DNA from: an uncultured Coprococcus sp.
GTDB lineage: Bacteria > Bacillota > Clostridia > Lachnospirales > Lachnospiraceae
Direction of reading: 5' to 3'
DNA length: 64,000 nt
NCBI GenBank assembly: GCA_947626675.1
Contig: CANQTC010000002.1
Location: forward strand, 124,001-188,000
The translations under genes and the position numbers were made by a program. The notes under the pieces are model-generated. The model saw nothing but the letters and a program-made list of their open reading frames with translations. It searched no databases and was not told the origin of the DNA. This document shows positions 18,599 through 28,195 of this stretch, piece after piece. Positions within the stretch are counted from its first letter, which is position 1, and each line of letters begins with the position of its first letter.

Positions 18599-19789
18599 CT
18601 ATTTTTTGTTAAGAAATGCCGCTCTTTTGACTGCATCTGTGCCATATTTGTTTCGTATGGCATCAAGGGCTGCATCAAGCCTGCTCAGCTTTTCATAATC
18701 CGTTCCCGAAAACATATCAAGCTGTCTTGCTTCCGTATCATCATACAGCTTTGTCGTATTGACACCCAGAAGTCTGACCGGTTCTCCTTTCCACATCTCA
18801 GAAAACAAACTGCCCGCGGCCTCATAAAGTTCATTTGTTACATTGGTTGGCGCAGGAAGCACTTTCTGGTGTGAATATTTATTAAAATCCGTATCTTTTA
18901 TCGTTACGGATAGTACCTCCGCCATTTTATGGTCTTTTCTAAGCCTTGACGATACCGTATCGCATAAAGACATGAGAAACATTTTTGCTGTCGTTTCGTC
19001 TGTCACATCAAATGGCATGGTTGTGCTGTTCCCATAACTTTTATTTTCCTTTTCTACCGTATCTACACCGCTTACATCACAACCATTTGCCAGTTTCCAC
19101 AACAGTTCCCCATGACTTTTTAAATGGGCGCGGATGATATGGATATCGCTTTTTGCCAGTTCACCTATCGTATGTATGCCAAGCATATCCAGTTTTTTCA
19201 CCGCCGATTTACCGCAATAAAATAAATCGGACACCGGAAGCCGCCACATTTTCTCTTCTATTTCTGATTGATAAAGCGTATGCACTTTATCCGGCTTTTC
19301 AAAATCGGATGCCATCTTGGCAAGCAGCTTCACATCTGATATTCCTATATTTACGGTAAAACCCAGTTCTCTTTTTATTCTGTCTTTCATTTTATATGCA
19401 CAAGAAATCGGCTCTCCAAACAACAGACTGCATCCGGTCATATCGACAAATGCCTCGTCTATGCTGTATTGTTCCACATCAGGTGAATACTCCTTTAATA
19501 GCCCGATAAACGCTTTGGAATATGTTTTATATAGCTTCATGTCAGGCGGAACAATCACAAGCTCAGGACATTTTTTTAATGCATCCGTTATCGGCTCTGC
19601 TGTCCTGATGTTATATTTCTTTGCAGGAACTGATTTTGCAAGAATGATGCCATGCCTTTTTGCTGCATCCCCGCCTATTGCAGAGGGTATTTCCCTTATA
19701 TCCTGCTCTTCATGCAAATCATTTATCCGATGCACCGCTTCCCATGATAAAAAAGCGCTATTTACATCGATATGAAATATCGTTTTCAT
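18599..19789 (-). CDS. dinB: Y-family DNA polymerase (DinB/Pol IV type)
   Basis: The 396-residue translesion polymerase starts with FHIDVNSAFLSWE: the first catalytic Asp and the steric-gate aromatic are present, while the second acidic position of DxD reads Asn as in several clostridial homologues. The palm motif YSIDEAFVDMTG carries the catalytic Asp-Glu. A helix-hairpin-helix region (LGIHTIGELAKSD) and the little-finger domain follow. The C-terminus ends without a clear beta-clamp QLxLF motif, though ARQLDMFSG near residue 360 matches that consensus well and is the likely clamp-binding site. GAAGGAAAA precedes the ATG. It is divergent from the LTA-synthase-like gene. Confidence 0.92.
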   Translation of the reverse strand: MKTIFHIDVNSAFLSWEAVHRINDLHEEQDIREIPSAIGGDAAKRHGIILAKSVPAKKYNIRTAEPITDALKKCPELVIVPPDMKLYKTYSKAFIGLLKEYSPDVEQYSIDEAFVDMTGCSLLFGEPISCAYKMKDRIKRELGFTVNIGISDVKLLAKMASDFEKPDKVHTLYQSEIEEKMWRLPVSDLFYCGKSAVKKLDMLGIHTIGELAKSDIHIIRAHLKSHGELLWKLANGCDVSGVDTVEKENKSYGNSTTMPFDVTDETTAKMFLMSLCDTVSSRLRKDHKMAEVLSVTIKDTDFNKYSHQKVLPAPTNVTNELYEAAGSLFSEMWKGEPVRLLGVNTTKLYDDTEARQLDMFSGTDYEKLSRLDAALDAIRNKYGTDAVKRAAFLNKK

Positions 19790-19940
19790 GTATCTTTTTT
19801 CCTTCTAATGTTGTAAAATTAAATATATGTTTTAAATCTACTTTAATGGAATTATATGAATATTTCAAGAAGCAGATTACTTTAAACATTTACCATTTAA
19901 CAACCGTTTATACACATTTTTACAATATTGGAGAAATAAG

Positions 19941-22439
19941 ATGCTTTCAAATAATACAAAAGAAAATAACGATACGCTTTTTCGCTATCAATTGCATCAT
20001 GAGCTTGCGGAACATGTGAAAGCTGTTCTGAAGCGTGAGGATATCCCTTATGAAACTATATCCGAGACAGAATTATGCTGTCCGCTTGAAAAAAAAGAGT
20101 TTCATATCATCAAAGAGGATGCCCTGTGTGAATATTACCGAAGTCTTTCAGAAGACCATATACCGTATGTCACCAAGAGAACACTGGATAATGTTTTAAA
20201 ACGAATGAAGCTTTTAATCCGGTTTCAGAAAGAAGGATATACCAGTTACCATGTTTTAAGCAATAAAACCATAAAAAAGAGTCCTCTTATGAAGGCAGTT
20301 GATGTACCGGAAACTACTGATACCCCGGAGATATCTGCACCGGAAACCACTGATACCCCGGAGACACCTGTACCGGAAACCACTGATACCCCAGAGACAC
20401 CTGTACCGGAAACCACTGGCAGCAAAGAAAAACATTATGGCATTTTATGGCGAATGATTTTCTTCAGCCTTTCATTTGCCTATCTTGAGATGCTGTTTCA
20501 TCTTATGATATATGAAAAAATTGACAGGAATATTATTCATCCTGTTCTATTTGCCATCGGCTGTGGTGTTACACTGTCAGCCATAACCTCCTTATTTAAT
20601 AGGGTTATCAATGCTGTAACAGGATACTTATTATTTTCTGTTGCATCACTTTACTACATCACACAGTTTATTTACTACAAGATATTTCATACCTTTTTGA
20701 GTCTTGTTTCAATAGCCGGTGCTGATAATGCCATGAATTTTAAACATGTCCTGTTCTCAACCCTAAAGAACAATATCATGTTTATCATTGCCTTTTTAAT
20801 CCCTGTGATTGTATTAGTATTGATGAACTGCTCTGCCACATCGTTTAAAAGGCCATCATGGAAACAAAGTATCATAGGACTTGCCTGCGCTGTCATCTCG
20901 TTTGCTGCCGCCATAGCAATTCTTCCTGTTTCAGGCCGGGATGCTTATTCGCCATATAATCTGTTTCACGGAAGATATGTGCTTGAACTTTCGATGAACA
21001 AATTGGGCGTTATTGTCACCACTGCAAGAGATGGAATAACAATGGTTGCCGGAGATAATACGGCTAAGCGTTTTGAACTTGGCAGCACGCCTTCTACGGA
21101 ACAGACCACCGAAAGCGAAAAGCCTGTAAATACAGGAAAAAATAAAGATACGGATAAGGAGACGAAACAGCCTGTCTTTGTTCCGCAAATCGATGAAAGT
21201 CTTGATTTTGAACAGCTTTACAATCAGACGGATGATGAAGACCTGAAAAATCTGTCTGCGTATTTTTCAAACGCTGCTCCTACCTATACAAATGAGTATA
21301 CCGGAATGTTTGAAGGATATAACGTAATTTTTATTACTGCCGAAAGCTTAAGCAAGTATGGTATCTCAGAAGAATGTACCCCTACATTATATAAGATTTA
21401 TAATGAGGGCTTTGTATTTAATCGTTTTTATAATCCTCTTTGGTATCACAGTACCATTGACGGAGAATATACAAACTGCCTTAGTCAGTATCCATGCGCT
21501 TCTGACTGGAGCTTTGAAAAATCGGGAACTACCTATCAGCCTTATGCACTTGGTAACGAACTCAATAAGCTTGGCTATCAAAGTTATGCCTATCACGATT
21601 TTGATGCGACCTATTATGACAGAACTACCACGCACCCAAACATGGGATATACCACATTTAAGGCTATTGACCACGGTCTTGATATTCCTTTTAACAATAT
21701 GTATTCTGATTTGGATGCAATGAAAGCCGTATACAAGGATTTTATCAATGATGACCGGTTCAATATGTATTTTATGAGTTTCAGCGGTCATCTCCCTTAT
21801 GATTATGATACGCAATACATCTGTCTTCAGAACAGGGAAGAAGCAGAAAAGCGAACGGAGGGAATGGGCCTTACAGATGAAGCCACCGCCTATATTGCAG
21901 CGCAGATGGAGCTTGACAAAGCCTTAGAATTTCTCATCGATGAGCTTGATAAAGCAGGCAAACTGAATAATACCGTCTTTGTCGTTGCTCCCGACCACTA
22001 TCCGTATGGTTTGTCAAATGGCATCTATAATGAGCTTGCCAATAAGAATATTGAAAATGACCCTTTTGAACTGCACAGAAACAGTTTTGGCATCTGGAGT
22101 GCTTCTATGGAAAAACCGATTGTCATCAATAAGCTGTGCGCCAGTGTCGATATTCTTCCGACGCTCCTTAATCTGCTGGGTGTGAAATATGACTCACGTC
22201 TCCTGGCAGGAAATGATATCCTTTCAAATTCCGAGGAGCTGGTCATATTTGCAAACCAAAGCTTTATGACGGATAAAGTCATCTATAATGCCGCTACGGG
22301 AGAAGCCTCCTACACCGTACCACCAAGTACAATTACTGACGGATATCTCGAAAGCATGATTGACGAAGTAGAAAACAGACTTTACATTTCCAACCTGATG
22401 ATTGATAATGACTATTTCCGATATATCTATGGAAATTAG
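19941..22439 (+). CDS. LTA-synthase-like membrane sulfatase-fold transferase
   Basis: The 832-residue protein has an unusual cytoplasmic N-terminus (about 1-120, charged, no family recognised), then a Thr/Pro-rich 11-residue repeat linker (about 122-159), four to five membrane helices (about 168-335), a Thr/Lys-rich stretch, and an extracellular alkaline-phosphatase/sulfatase domain (about 460-760). Catalytic signatures are NVIFITAESLSKYG, the nucleophile segment YHSTIDGEYTN (Thr about 504), SFSGHLPYD and VVAPDHYPYG. The family transfers phosphoglycerol or phosphoethanolamine to glycolipids or glycans. TGGAG lies before the ATG. Which polymer it modifies is not known. Confidence 0.85.
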   Translation: MLSNNTKENNDTLFRYQLHHELAEHVKAVLKREDIPYETISETELCCPLEKKEFHIIKEDALCEYYRSLSEDHIPYVTKRTLDNVLKRMKLLIRFQKEGYTSYHVLSNKTIKKSPLMKAVDVPETTDTPEISAPETTDTPETPVPETTDTPETPVPETTGSKEKHYGILWRMIFFSLSFAYLEMLFHLMIYEKIDRNIIHPVLFAIGCGVTLSAITSLFNRVINAVTGYLLFSVASLYYITQFIYYKIFHTFLSLVSIAGADNAMNFKHVLFSTLKNNIMFIIAFLIPVIVLVLMNCSATSFKRPSWKQSIIGLACAVISFAAAIAILPVSGRDAYSPYNLFHGRYVLELSMNKLGVIVTTARDGITMVAGDNTAKRFELGSTPSTEQTTESEKPVNTGKNKDTDKETKQPVFVPQIDESLDFEQLYNQTDDEDLKNLSAYFSNAAPTYTNEYTGMFEGYNVIFITAESLSKYGISEECTPTLYKIYNEGFVFNRFYNPLWYHSTIDGEYTNCLSQYPCASDWSFEKSGTTYQPYALGNELNKLGYQSYAYHDFDATYYDRTTTHPNMGYTTFKAIDHGLDIPFNNMYSDLDAMKAVYKDFINDDRFNMYFMSFSGHLPYDYDTQYICLQNREEAEKRTEGMGLTDEATAYIAAQMELDKALEFLIDELDKAGKLNNTVFVVAPDHYPYGLSNGIYNELANKNIENDPFELHRNSFGIWSASMEKPIVINKLCASVDILPTLLNLLGVKYDSRLLAGNDILSNSEELVIFANQSFMTDKVIYNAATGEASYTVPPSTITDGYLESMIDEVENRLYISNLMIDNDYFRYIYGN
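20304..20417 (+). repeat. 33-bp in-frame tandem repeat (11-residue VPETTDTPETP unit)
   Basis: Three full units and a partial fourth of 33 bp encode VPETTDTPEIS, APETTDTPETP, VPETTDTPETP and VPETT. The units differ by only a few bases, so the array is young and its copy number probably varies between strains. It forms the linker between the N-terminal domain and the first membrane helix of the LTA-synthase-like protein. Confidence 0.9.
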
Positions 22440-22452
22440 TAATTTTTTTAAC

Positions 22453-22511
22453 AGGCAATCGCAAAACGTTACGATTTTGTATTTTTAATCGTTTTGCAAT
22501 TGCCTTTTTTT
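22453..22511 (+). terminator. Rho-independent terminator of the LTA-synthase-like gene
   Basis: AGGCAATCGCAAAACG pairs with CGTTTTGCAATTGCCT (one mismatch) and is followed by seven T residues. It overlaps the 3' end of the convergent MATE gene. Confidence 0.8.
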
Positions 22512-23893
22512 AAGCTGTAAATTAGAAACGGAATGGAAAATATACCTGCTAATATATCCGCCGCAGCCTGTGTGACCGCAATTCCTGTTGTTCCAAAATA
22601 TATTGGCAAAATCCATATGAGCGGGAGAAAAAATATCCCCTGTCTTGCTGCTGATATCAGTGTCGCAAGTCCTTCTTTTCCGATTGCCTGAAAGAGAATA
22701 CCACAAATCAGACAGGACGGCATAAACGGCATGGAAACAGCATGGGCTTTTATTGATACTATACTGATATCCGAAACCGCCTGCTCCTGCGAGAACAGAC
22801 TTACAATACCCGGTGCAAAATAATAGAGCGCCACACCCAATCCTATCATGGCAATTGTCGCACTGATAACAGCATACAAAACAGCATGGCGCACTCTGTC
22901 AGGCTTCTTCGCACCATAGTTATAGCCTGCCACAGGAGCAAATCCTTGACCATATCCCACTAAAAGTGCAAATAATACGGCAAAAATTTTATTTGCGATA
23001 GACATTGCCGCAACAGCATCATCCCCATATTTCATACAGCTTCGATTTAACAATATTACTGCAAGGCATGTTAGTCCCTGTCTCCAAAATGACGGCAGCC
23101 CTGTTTTAATGATTTCCCAATACAAAGAACACTTTATTGTAATCCGCTTCCAGACCAGCCTGATGACGCTTTTCCCCCTGCTAAAACAGATGAACATCAC
23201 AATAAGACTTACCCCTTGTCCTGCCAGTGTGGATATTCCTGCACCGGCTACCCCTATGTCAAATATTTTTATCAGCAGATAATCCAGCAATACATTTGTC
23301 ATTCCCCCTAAAGATATGCCTAAAAGTGCAAGATATGGTTTTCCTTCCGAACGCAGACAGTTATTAAAAACATATGCTCCGCACATTACCGGCGCGCCTA
23401 TCATAATATAAATTCCATAGTCAAGTGCATATTGCTCTATCGTTGTCGTCGCACCAAGAAGTCTTACAAGCGGTTTTAGATAGAGCAGTCCGGTTACGCC
23501 CATAACTGTCCCAAGAAATATTGCCGCAATAAATGCGCATATCAACACCTGTTCCGCTTTTTCTTTATCCTTTTTTCCAAGCAGCCTTGATATCAGACTG
23601 CCTGCGCCAATTCCAAATGTATAGCCAACAGCCTGTATCAATGACATAACAGAGAACATAATCCCTACTGCCCCCACCTGACTTCTTCCAAGTGAAGCAA
23701 CAAAATAGGTATCTACCAGATTATACGTCGTCGCAACGAGCATCGTTCCCATCGTAGACACAGATAATGACATCACTAAGAAAGGCACAGAGCCTTCCGT
23801 CATCTTCTGATGATTGCTCTGTGCCTTATCTTTCGTATCTCCTGATGCTGTTTTCAGCCCTCTGAATTTTTCTGAATGGCTTTTTATACCCAT
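22469..23893 (-). CDS. MATE family efflux transporter
   Basis: The 474-residue protein has the twelve-helix, two-half MATE layout, with repeated motifs such as MLVATTYNLVDTYFVASLG in the first half and the second-half GYGQGFAPVAGYNYGAKKPDR. It should use Na+ or H+ gradients to expel drugs or metabolites. AGAAGGTGG before the ATG at 23893 sets the start; the frame is open to 23902. It is the last gene of the apparent hydG-hydF-patatin-MATE operon (intergenic gaps of 31, 31 and 24 bases). Its coding end lies inside the terminator of the facing gene. Confidence 0.9.
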   Translation of the reverse strand: MGIKSHSEKFRGLKTASGDTKDKAQSNHQKMTEGSVPFLVMSLSVSTMGTMLVATTYNLVDTYFVASLGRSQVGAVGIMFSVMSLIQAVGYTFGIGAGSLISRLLGKKDKEKAEQVLICAFIAAIFLGTVMGVTGLLYLKPLVRLLGATTTIEQYALDYGIYIMIGAPVMCGAYVFNNCLRSEGKPYLALLGISLGGMTNVLLDYLLIKIFDIGVAGAGISTLAGQGVSLIVMFICFSRGKSVIRLVWKRITIKCSLYWEIIKTGLPSFWRQGLTCLAVILLNRSCMKYGDDAVAAMSIANKIFAVLFALLVGYGQGFAPVAGYNYGAKKPDRVRHAVLYAVISATIAMIGLGVALYYFAPGIVSLFSQEQAVSDISIVSIKAHAVSMPFMPSCLICGILFQAIGKEGLATLISAARQGIFFLPLIWILPIYFGTTGIAVTQAAADILAGIFSIPFLIYSLKKGNCKTIKNTKS

Positions 23894-23917
23894 AATGACC
23901 ACCTTCTGACCGGACTT

Positions 23918-24775
23918 CTACTTATTAATTAAAAATTTCTTTATTTCCTCAAGCTTGTTCTGTGTATCAGAAACACCCAACTCATACATCTTCTGTATCT
24001 TATCCAAATCCCTTTCAAGGCGTGATAAATGCATATCGATACTTGGCTGTATCAGCAATACCTCACCCTTTTCCTCAAGCTCATAAAGCTTCCGAATCGT
24101 TTTATTATAATATCTGTGCCGCATATACATTCTTCTTACAAATTCGGGATATTCTTTATATTTAATGGCCTCAACCTTTAATACTTTGTCCTCTCCTTTG
24201 ACATATCCCTTTGGTCTTGTAAGAACAACGACATTTTTTCTATAACCCATTCTCCGGAATGCAAATATCGGTATACTGTCGCTTACACCGCCATCCAACA
24301 GTTTTTTCCCATCTACCTCAACAATCTTTGATACAAGCGGCAGCGATGCTGACGCACGAAGCTTTTCCATGTCCGCTTCATTCCTCAAATCCTTACATTC
24401 CAGATATTCAGCTTCACCTGTTTCAAGATTGGAACATCCTACATAAAATTTCGTTGGATTATTCTTAAATGTCTGGTAGTCAAAAGGGTCAAGCTCATCT
24501 GGTATTTCACGATAGCAGAAATCTTTGCCACATATATCGCCTGTTGTAATCAGGGAATAAAGCCCCAGATACCGTTTATCATTTCTGTATTTCAAATTGT
24601 ATCTTATATTTCTTCCAGGCTGATTTGCCACATATGTAGCGCCATGTATTGCGCCTGCTGATACCCCTATAACACCATCTACGGTTATATGATTTTCCAT
24701 CAATACATCGAGAACACCTGCTGTGTATATACCGCGAATTCCGCCGCCTTCAAGTACCAATCCTGTTTTTGCCAT
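23918..24775 (-). CDS. Patatin-like phospholipase family protein
   Basis: The 285-residue protein has the patatin catalytic elements: oxyanion loop LEGGGIRGIY, nucleophile elbow GVSAG (Ser about 39) and the catalytic Asp in DGGVSDSIP (about 163). The C-terminal about 100 residues are helical and charged, as in YjjU-type bacterial members. It probably hydrolyses acyl esters of lipids; no signal peptide is seen, so it is cytoplasmic. AAGGAG eight bases before the ATG at 24775 sets the start, although a GTG lies at 24784. The gene is between hydF and the MATE pump and presumably cotranscribed. Confidence 0.88.
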   Translation of the reverse strand: MAKTGLVLEGGGIRGIYTAGVLDVLMENHITVDGVIGVSAGAIHGATYVANQPGRNIRYNLKYRNDKRYLGLYSLITTGDICGKDFCYREIPDELDPFDYQTFKNNPTKFYVGCSNLETGEAEYLECKDLRNEADMEKLRASASLPLVSKIVEVDGKKLLDGGVSDSIPIFAFRRMGYRKNVVVLTRPKGYVKGEDKVLKVEAIKYKEYPEFVRRMYMRHRYYNKTIRKLYELEEKGEVLLIQPSIDMHLSRLERDLDKIQKMYELGVSDTQNKLEEIKKFLINK

Positions 24776-24806
24776 GTCTGTCACTCCTTATTCATCATTA
24801 CCTAAA

Positions 24807-26021
24807 TTATCTACGAGCAAATACTGCTATGCTCCTGTTCAGTATCCCATTCATATGGGCGATGGCGATACCATAATTGGTTATAGGTATCATTTGCCCT
24901 TCTGCCAAGTTCTGTCTGTATAACATCTCACGCTCATTTAACATACAGCCGCCGCAATGTATAATGAGCCTGTATGCTGACAGCTCCTGCGGAAAACCAC
25001 CGCCGCTTGTAAATTCATATTTTATTTCTTTCCCTGTATATTGATAAATCCAGTTTGGAAGCTTGACCGTACCGATATCGTCACATTGTCTGTGATGTGT
25101 GCATCCTTCGGAAATCAAAATCTTATCTCCGTCTTTCATGTCATCAAGCACATATGCACCTTCTACGGCAGCCCGTAGCTGTCCCTTATACCTTGCCATT
25201 AATATCGAAAATGAAGTCAACTGAATTTCTTCAGGTACTATTTCCATAACGGTTTCAAATACCTGACTATCGGTAATAACAAGCTTTACCTGACCTTTCA
25301 GCCGCTTTAGGGTATCTTCCAGTTCAGTGTCCTTTACAACAATCGAAACTGCGCCTGCCTCAAGAATATCCCGGATAACCTGCTGCTGCGGAAGTATCAG
25401 CCTGCCTTTTGGGGCTGCCTTATCAATCGGCACTACAAGAACTACAAAATCACCGGCATTTATCAGGTCAGAAACAAGCCGCTTCTCCTGTCCCTCTGAT
25501 GGTACCAGTCTTCCAATCGCTTCTTTTAATTCGTCTATATTTTTCCCCGTTGCAGCGCTTACACATATGTGCGGTATATCCGATGATATCTCCATCGGTA
25601 TATGATACTCGTTGGGAAATTCCCCATCGGTATCACATTTATTATAAACAATTATATATTTTATATTCCGTCGTTTCAACAGGTCTGTCAGTTCATAATC
25701 CTCCTCTGACATTCCCTCTTTCGCATCGACCACGATGACCGCAATATCTGTTTTTTCTAAAACTTTCCTTGTCTTTTCTATACGAAGCTTTCCAAGACTT
25801 CCTTCGTCATCAAAGCCTGCTGTATCTATAATGACAACAGGACCTAAGGGCAGAAGCTCCATCGATTTATATACGGGGTCTGTGGTCGTTCCTGCTGTGT
25901 CAGATACGACTGACATATCCTGATTTGTTATGGCATTTACAAGACTTGATTTTCCTGCATTCCGTCTGCCGAAAAAACCGATATGCAGTCTGTTTCCTGA
26001 CGGAGTATCATTCATTCCCAT
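24807..26021 (-). CDS. hydF: [FeFe]-hydrogenase maturation GTPase HydF
   Basis: The 404-residue protein has an N-terminal Era-like GTPase (G1 GRRNAGKSS, G2 AGTTTDP, G3 DTAGFDD, G4 YNKCD) followed by a dimerisation domain and a C-terminal [4Fe-4S]-binding domain. The cluster ligands match the HydF pattern CxHx(about 45-53)HCxxC (GCTHHRQ and IHCGGC). HydF is the scaffold on which HydE and HydG products assemble the diiron subcluster before transfer to HydA. AGGAGG lies ten bases before the ATG. hydG lies immediately upstream; hydE and hydA are not in the window. Confidence 0.96.
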   Translation of the reverse strand: MGMNDTPSGNRLHIGFFGRRNAGKSSLVNAITNQDMSVVSDTAGTTTDPVYKSMELLPLGPVVIIDTAGFDDEGSLGKLRIEKTRKVLEKTDIAVIVVDAKEGMSEEDYELTDLLKRRNIKYIIVYNKCDTDGEFPNEYHIPMEISSDIPHICVSAATGKNIDELKEAIGRLVPSEGQEKRLVSDLINAGDFVVLVVPIDKAAPKGRLILPQQQVIRDILEAGAVSIVVKDTELEDTLKRLKGQVKLVITDSQVFETVMEIVPEEIQLTSFSILMARYKGQLRAAVEGAYVLDDMKDGDKILISEGCTHHRQCDDIGTVKLPNWIYQYTGKEIKYEFTSGGGFPQELSAYRLIIHCGGCMLNEREMLYRQNLAEGQMIPITNYGIAIAHMNGILNRSIAVFARR

Positions 26022-26052
26022 ATACCCAGCACCTCCTTATATTATCCGGTAT

Positions 26053-27471
26053 TCAGAACCGGAAATCCCGGTCTCCCTGTTCAATCTTCGCCAGTCTCTC
26101 CAGTACGATTTTTCTTACTTTTTCACTTGGAATATTCGCAAGTTCTTTCATAATAAGACGCTCTCCCATTTCTGCCGTTTCTTTTGCGGCATAATCCACC
26201 AGATACTCTTTTAAGGTCATCAGCGCATTAGGATGACAGCAATTCTGTATCTGTCCACTCTTACACAAACTCATAAATCTGTCGCCTGTCCTGCCCTCCC
26301 TGTAACATGCCGTACAAAAGGATGGTATATAATCTTTACTGATAAGCCAGCGTATGACTTCATCTAAGGTTCTGGTATCGCTTACGTCAAACTGTTCTGA
26401 ACAATCATCTTCCGCTTCCGGCGCATAATATCCGCCAACGCTTGTCTTTGAACCCCCGCTTACCTGCGATACCCCCAGTCTGATAATCTTGTCTCTTACT
26501 TCCTTACTTTCTCTTGTTGATACAATCATCCCTGTATATGGTACTGCAATTCTGATACAGGCAGCAATTTTACAAAAAGTTTCATCACTGATACCATATT
26601 CAAATGCATCCGGATTAATATCATCTGCCTGCTTCACTCTCGGAACGCTTATCGTATGCGGCCCTACCCCATGAACGGCTTCAAGATGTTCCGCATGCAT
26701 CAAAAGTCCTGCAAATTCATATTTATATCCTTCCAGTCCAAACAGTACGCCAAGACCGACATCGTCGATTCCGCCTTCCATCGCCCTGTCCATTGCTTCT
26801 GTATGATAAGCATAATCGCTTTTTGGTCCTGTCGGGTGAAGCTTCTCATAAGATTTTTTATTATACGTTTCCTGAAACAGGATATATGTTCCTATACCGG
26901 CCTCATGAAGTTTACGGTAATTGGCAACTGTTGTAGCTGCAATATTGACATTTACACGTCTGATAGCACCATTCTTATGCTTAATATTGTATATCGTATT
27001 GATTGAATCCAGAATATATTCGAGCGGATTCATAACGGGGTCTTCTCCTGCTTCTATGGCAAGCCGTTTATGCCCCATATCCTGTAATGCTGTAACCTCT
27101 TTTATAATTTCCTCCTGTGTAAGTTTTTTTCGTGCTATATGCTTATTCTTGAGATGATAGGGGCAATACAGACAACCGTTTACACAATAATTCGATAAAT
27201 ACAGCGGTGCGAACAAAACAATTCTGTTTCCGTAGAAATCTTTCTTAATCTGTTCAGCAAGATTATAAATCTCCTGAATTTTCTCAGGCAGTTCACATGC
27301 CAAAAGTACAGATGCTTCTCTGTGATTAAGCCCTTTCCTAAGCTTTGCCTTTTCAAGAATACGCTCAATAAGCGCTATATTGTTCTTATTTTTTTCTGCA
27401 TAATCAAGCGTTTCAAGAATTTCTTCATGAGCTATAAATTCTTCTGCGCTCATAGACTTTACATCATACAT
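26053..27471 (-). CDS. hydG: [FeFe]-hydrogenase maturation radical SAM tyrosine lyase HydG
   Basis: The 472-residue enzyme cleaves tyrosine to supply CO and cyanide ligands for the H-cluster. The radical SAM motif CxxxCxxC is seen in NYCVNGCLYCPYH near residue 90, and the C-terminal auxiliary-cluster motif CX2CX22C is in FCTACYREGR through NCCHPNA. Further family segments include EAGEDP and LFQETYNKKSYEKLHP. Length matches HydG (about 470). AGAAGGAA precedes the ATG. It is followed by hydF after 31 bases. HydG is distinguished from ThiH by the second cluster motif. Confidence 0.96.
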   Translation of the reverse strand: MYDVKSMSAEEFIAHEEILETLDYAEKNKNNIALIERILEKAKLRKGLNHREASVLLACELPEKIQEIYNLAEQIKKDFYGNRIVLFAPLYLSNYCVNGCLYCPYHLKNKHIARKKLTQEEIIKEVTALQDMGHKRLAIEAGEDPVMNPLEYILDSINTIYNIKHKNGAIRRVNVNIAATTVANYRKLHEAGIGTYILFQETYNKKSYEKLHPTGPKSDYAYHTEAMDRAMEGGIDDVGLGVLFGLEGYKYEFAGLLMHAEHLEAVHGVGPHTISVPRVKQADDINPDAFEYGISDETFCKIAACIRIAVPYTGMIVSTRESKEVRDKIIRLGVSQVSGGSKTSVGGYYAPEAEDDCSEQFDVSDTRTLDEVIRWLISKDYIPSFCTACYREGRTGDRFMSLCKSGQIQNCCHPNALMTLKEYLVDYAAKETAEMGERLIMKELANIPSEKVRKIVLERLAKIEQGDRDFRF

Positions 27472-27505
27472 TTTCTATTCCTTCTTTTCGTTAAATTTAT
27501 TTCGT

Positions 27506-28093
27506 TTATGCTTCATCTTCAAAGTACCAGTCAAGGAAATACCATTTTTCATCTATCTTGTAGAGATACAATTCTACCGACATCTTTATGCTTTCCTTTT
27601 CCCCGACCACATCACAGCTAAGAAATACTTCCGCATAATCATCTATCGCCATAAAAAATTCTTTGTTAAAATATTCTTTCATTTCTGAAAGCTTATCCGC
27701 ATCAGCATTTTTTATACTCCTGCTGCGAACTGCTACGGTTTTGACACATCCAAGATTATAACCGGATTCATTCTCTGCTTCTTCATAAAAATAATGAAGT
27801 GAAGTTTCTAAATCCTTCATTAAATCCAGTTTGCTATAACCATACGCATCACACATATATTCGATATAATCATCTGAAACAAGACGATACAGCTTTATTC
27901 CGGATTTACCGTTAAGTCCGCTCATAAAATCATCCGCTATCGTCTCTGCACTTTTTCTTCCATGCTGCTCCAAAAGAATGTACAAAACGACGGCAACCAC
28001 AGCCAGTACAATAATCATACCACATATGCTGTATAGAATAATGTGTATGATACTTTTTTTCTTCTTATCTTCTTTCTGTATTTCTTTTTCCAT
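27506..28093 (-). CDS. One-TM protein with extracytoplasmic domain, paralogue 1 of 3
   Basis: The likely start is the ATG at 28093 (MEKEIQKEDKKKK), because the longer frame to 28141 would overlap the terminator at 28131-28183. The 195-residue product has a basic cytoplasmic N-terminus, one membrane helix (about 17-40) and an extracytoplasmic domain of about 150 residues rich in Asp, Glu and Tyr, ending in a beta-hairpin with KWYFLDWYF. The pattern (short helical part beginning YRLVSDDYIEYMCD, then strands ending in a W-Y motif) recurs in the two genes upstream and resembles NTF2-like/DUF4878 folds. Function unknown. It lies 34 bases upstream of hydG on the same strand. Confidence 0.7.
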   Translation of the reverse strand: MEKEIQKEDKKKKSIIHIILYSICGMIIVLAVVAVVLYILLEQHGRKSAETIADDFMSGLNGKSGIKLYRLVSDDYIEYMCDAYGYSKLDLMKDLETSLHYFYEEAENESGYNLGCVKTVAVRSRSIKNADADKLSEMKEYFNKEFFMAIDDYAEVFLSCDVVGEKESIKMSVELYLYKIDEKWYFLDWYFEDEA

Positions 28094-28130
28094 ATTTCCA
28101 TTAACACCATTTTGCTCATTGATATGTTCA

Positions 28131-28183
28131 TAACAAAACAACTCTTATGTCAGAACATCCTTATTCTAACACAAGAGTTGTTT
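28131..28183 (-). terminator. Terminator after the Q/N-rich membrane protein gene
   Basis: On the minus strand AAACAACTCTTGTGT pairs with ACATAAGAGTTGTTT and is followed by TTGTTATG. It lies about 13 bases after the stop of the upstream gene. It may be leaky, since the next gene shows no clear promoter of its own. Confidence 0.7.
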
Positions 28184-28195
28184 GATTGCATCTCT

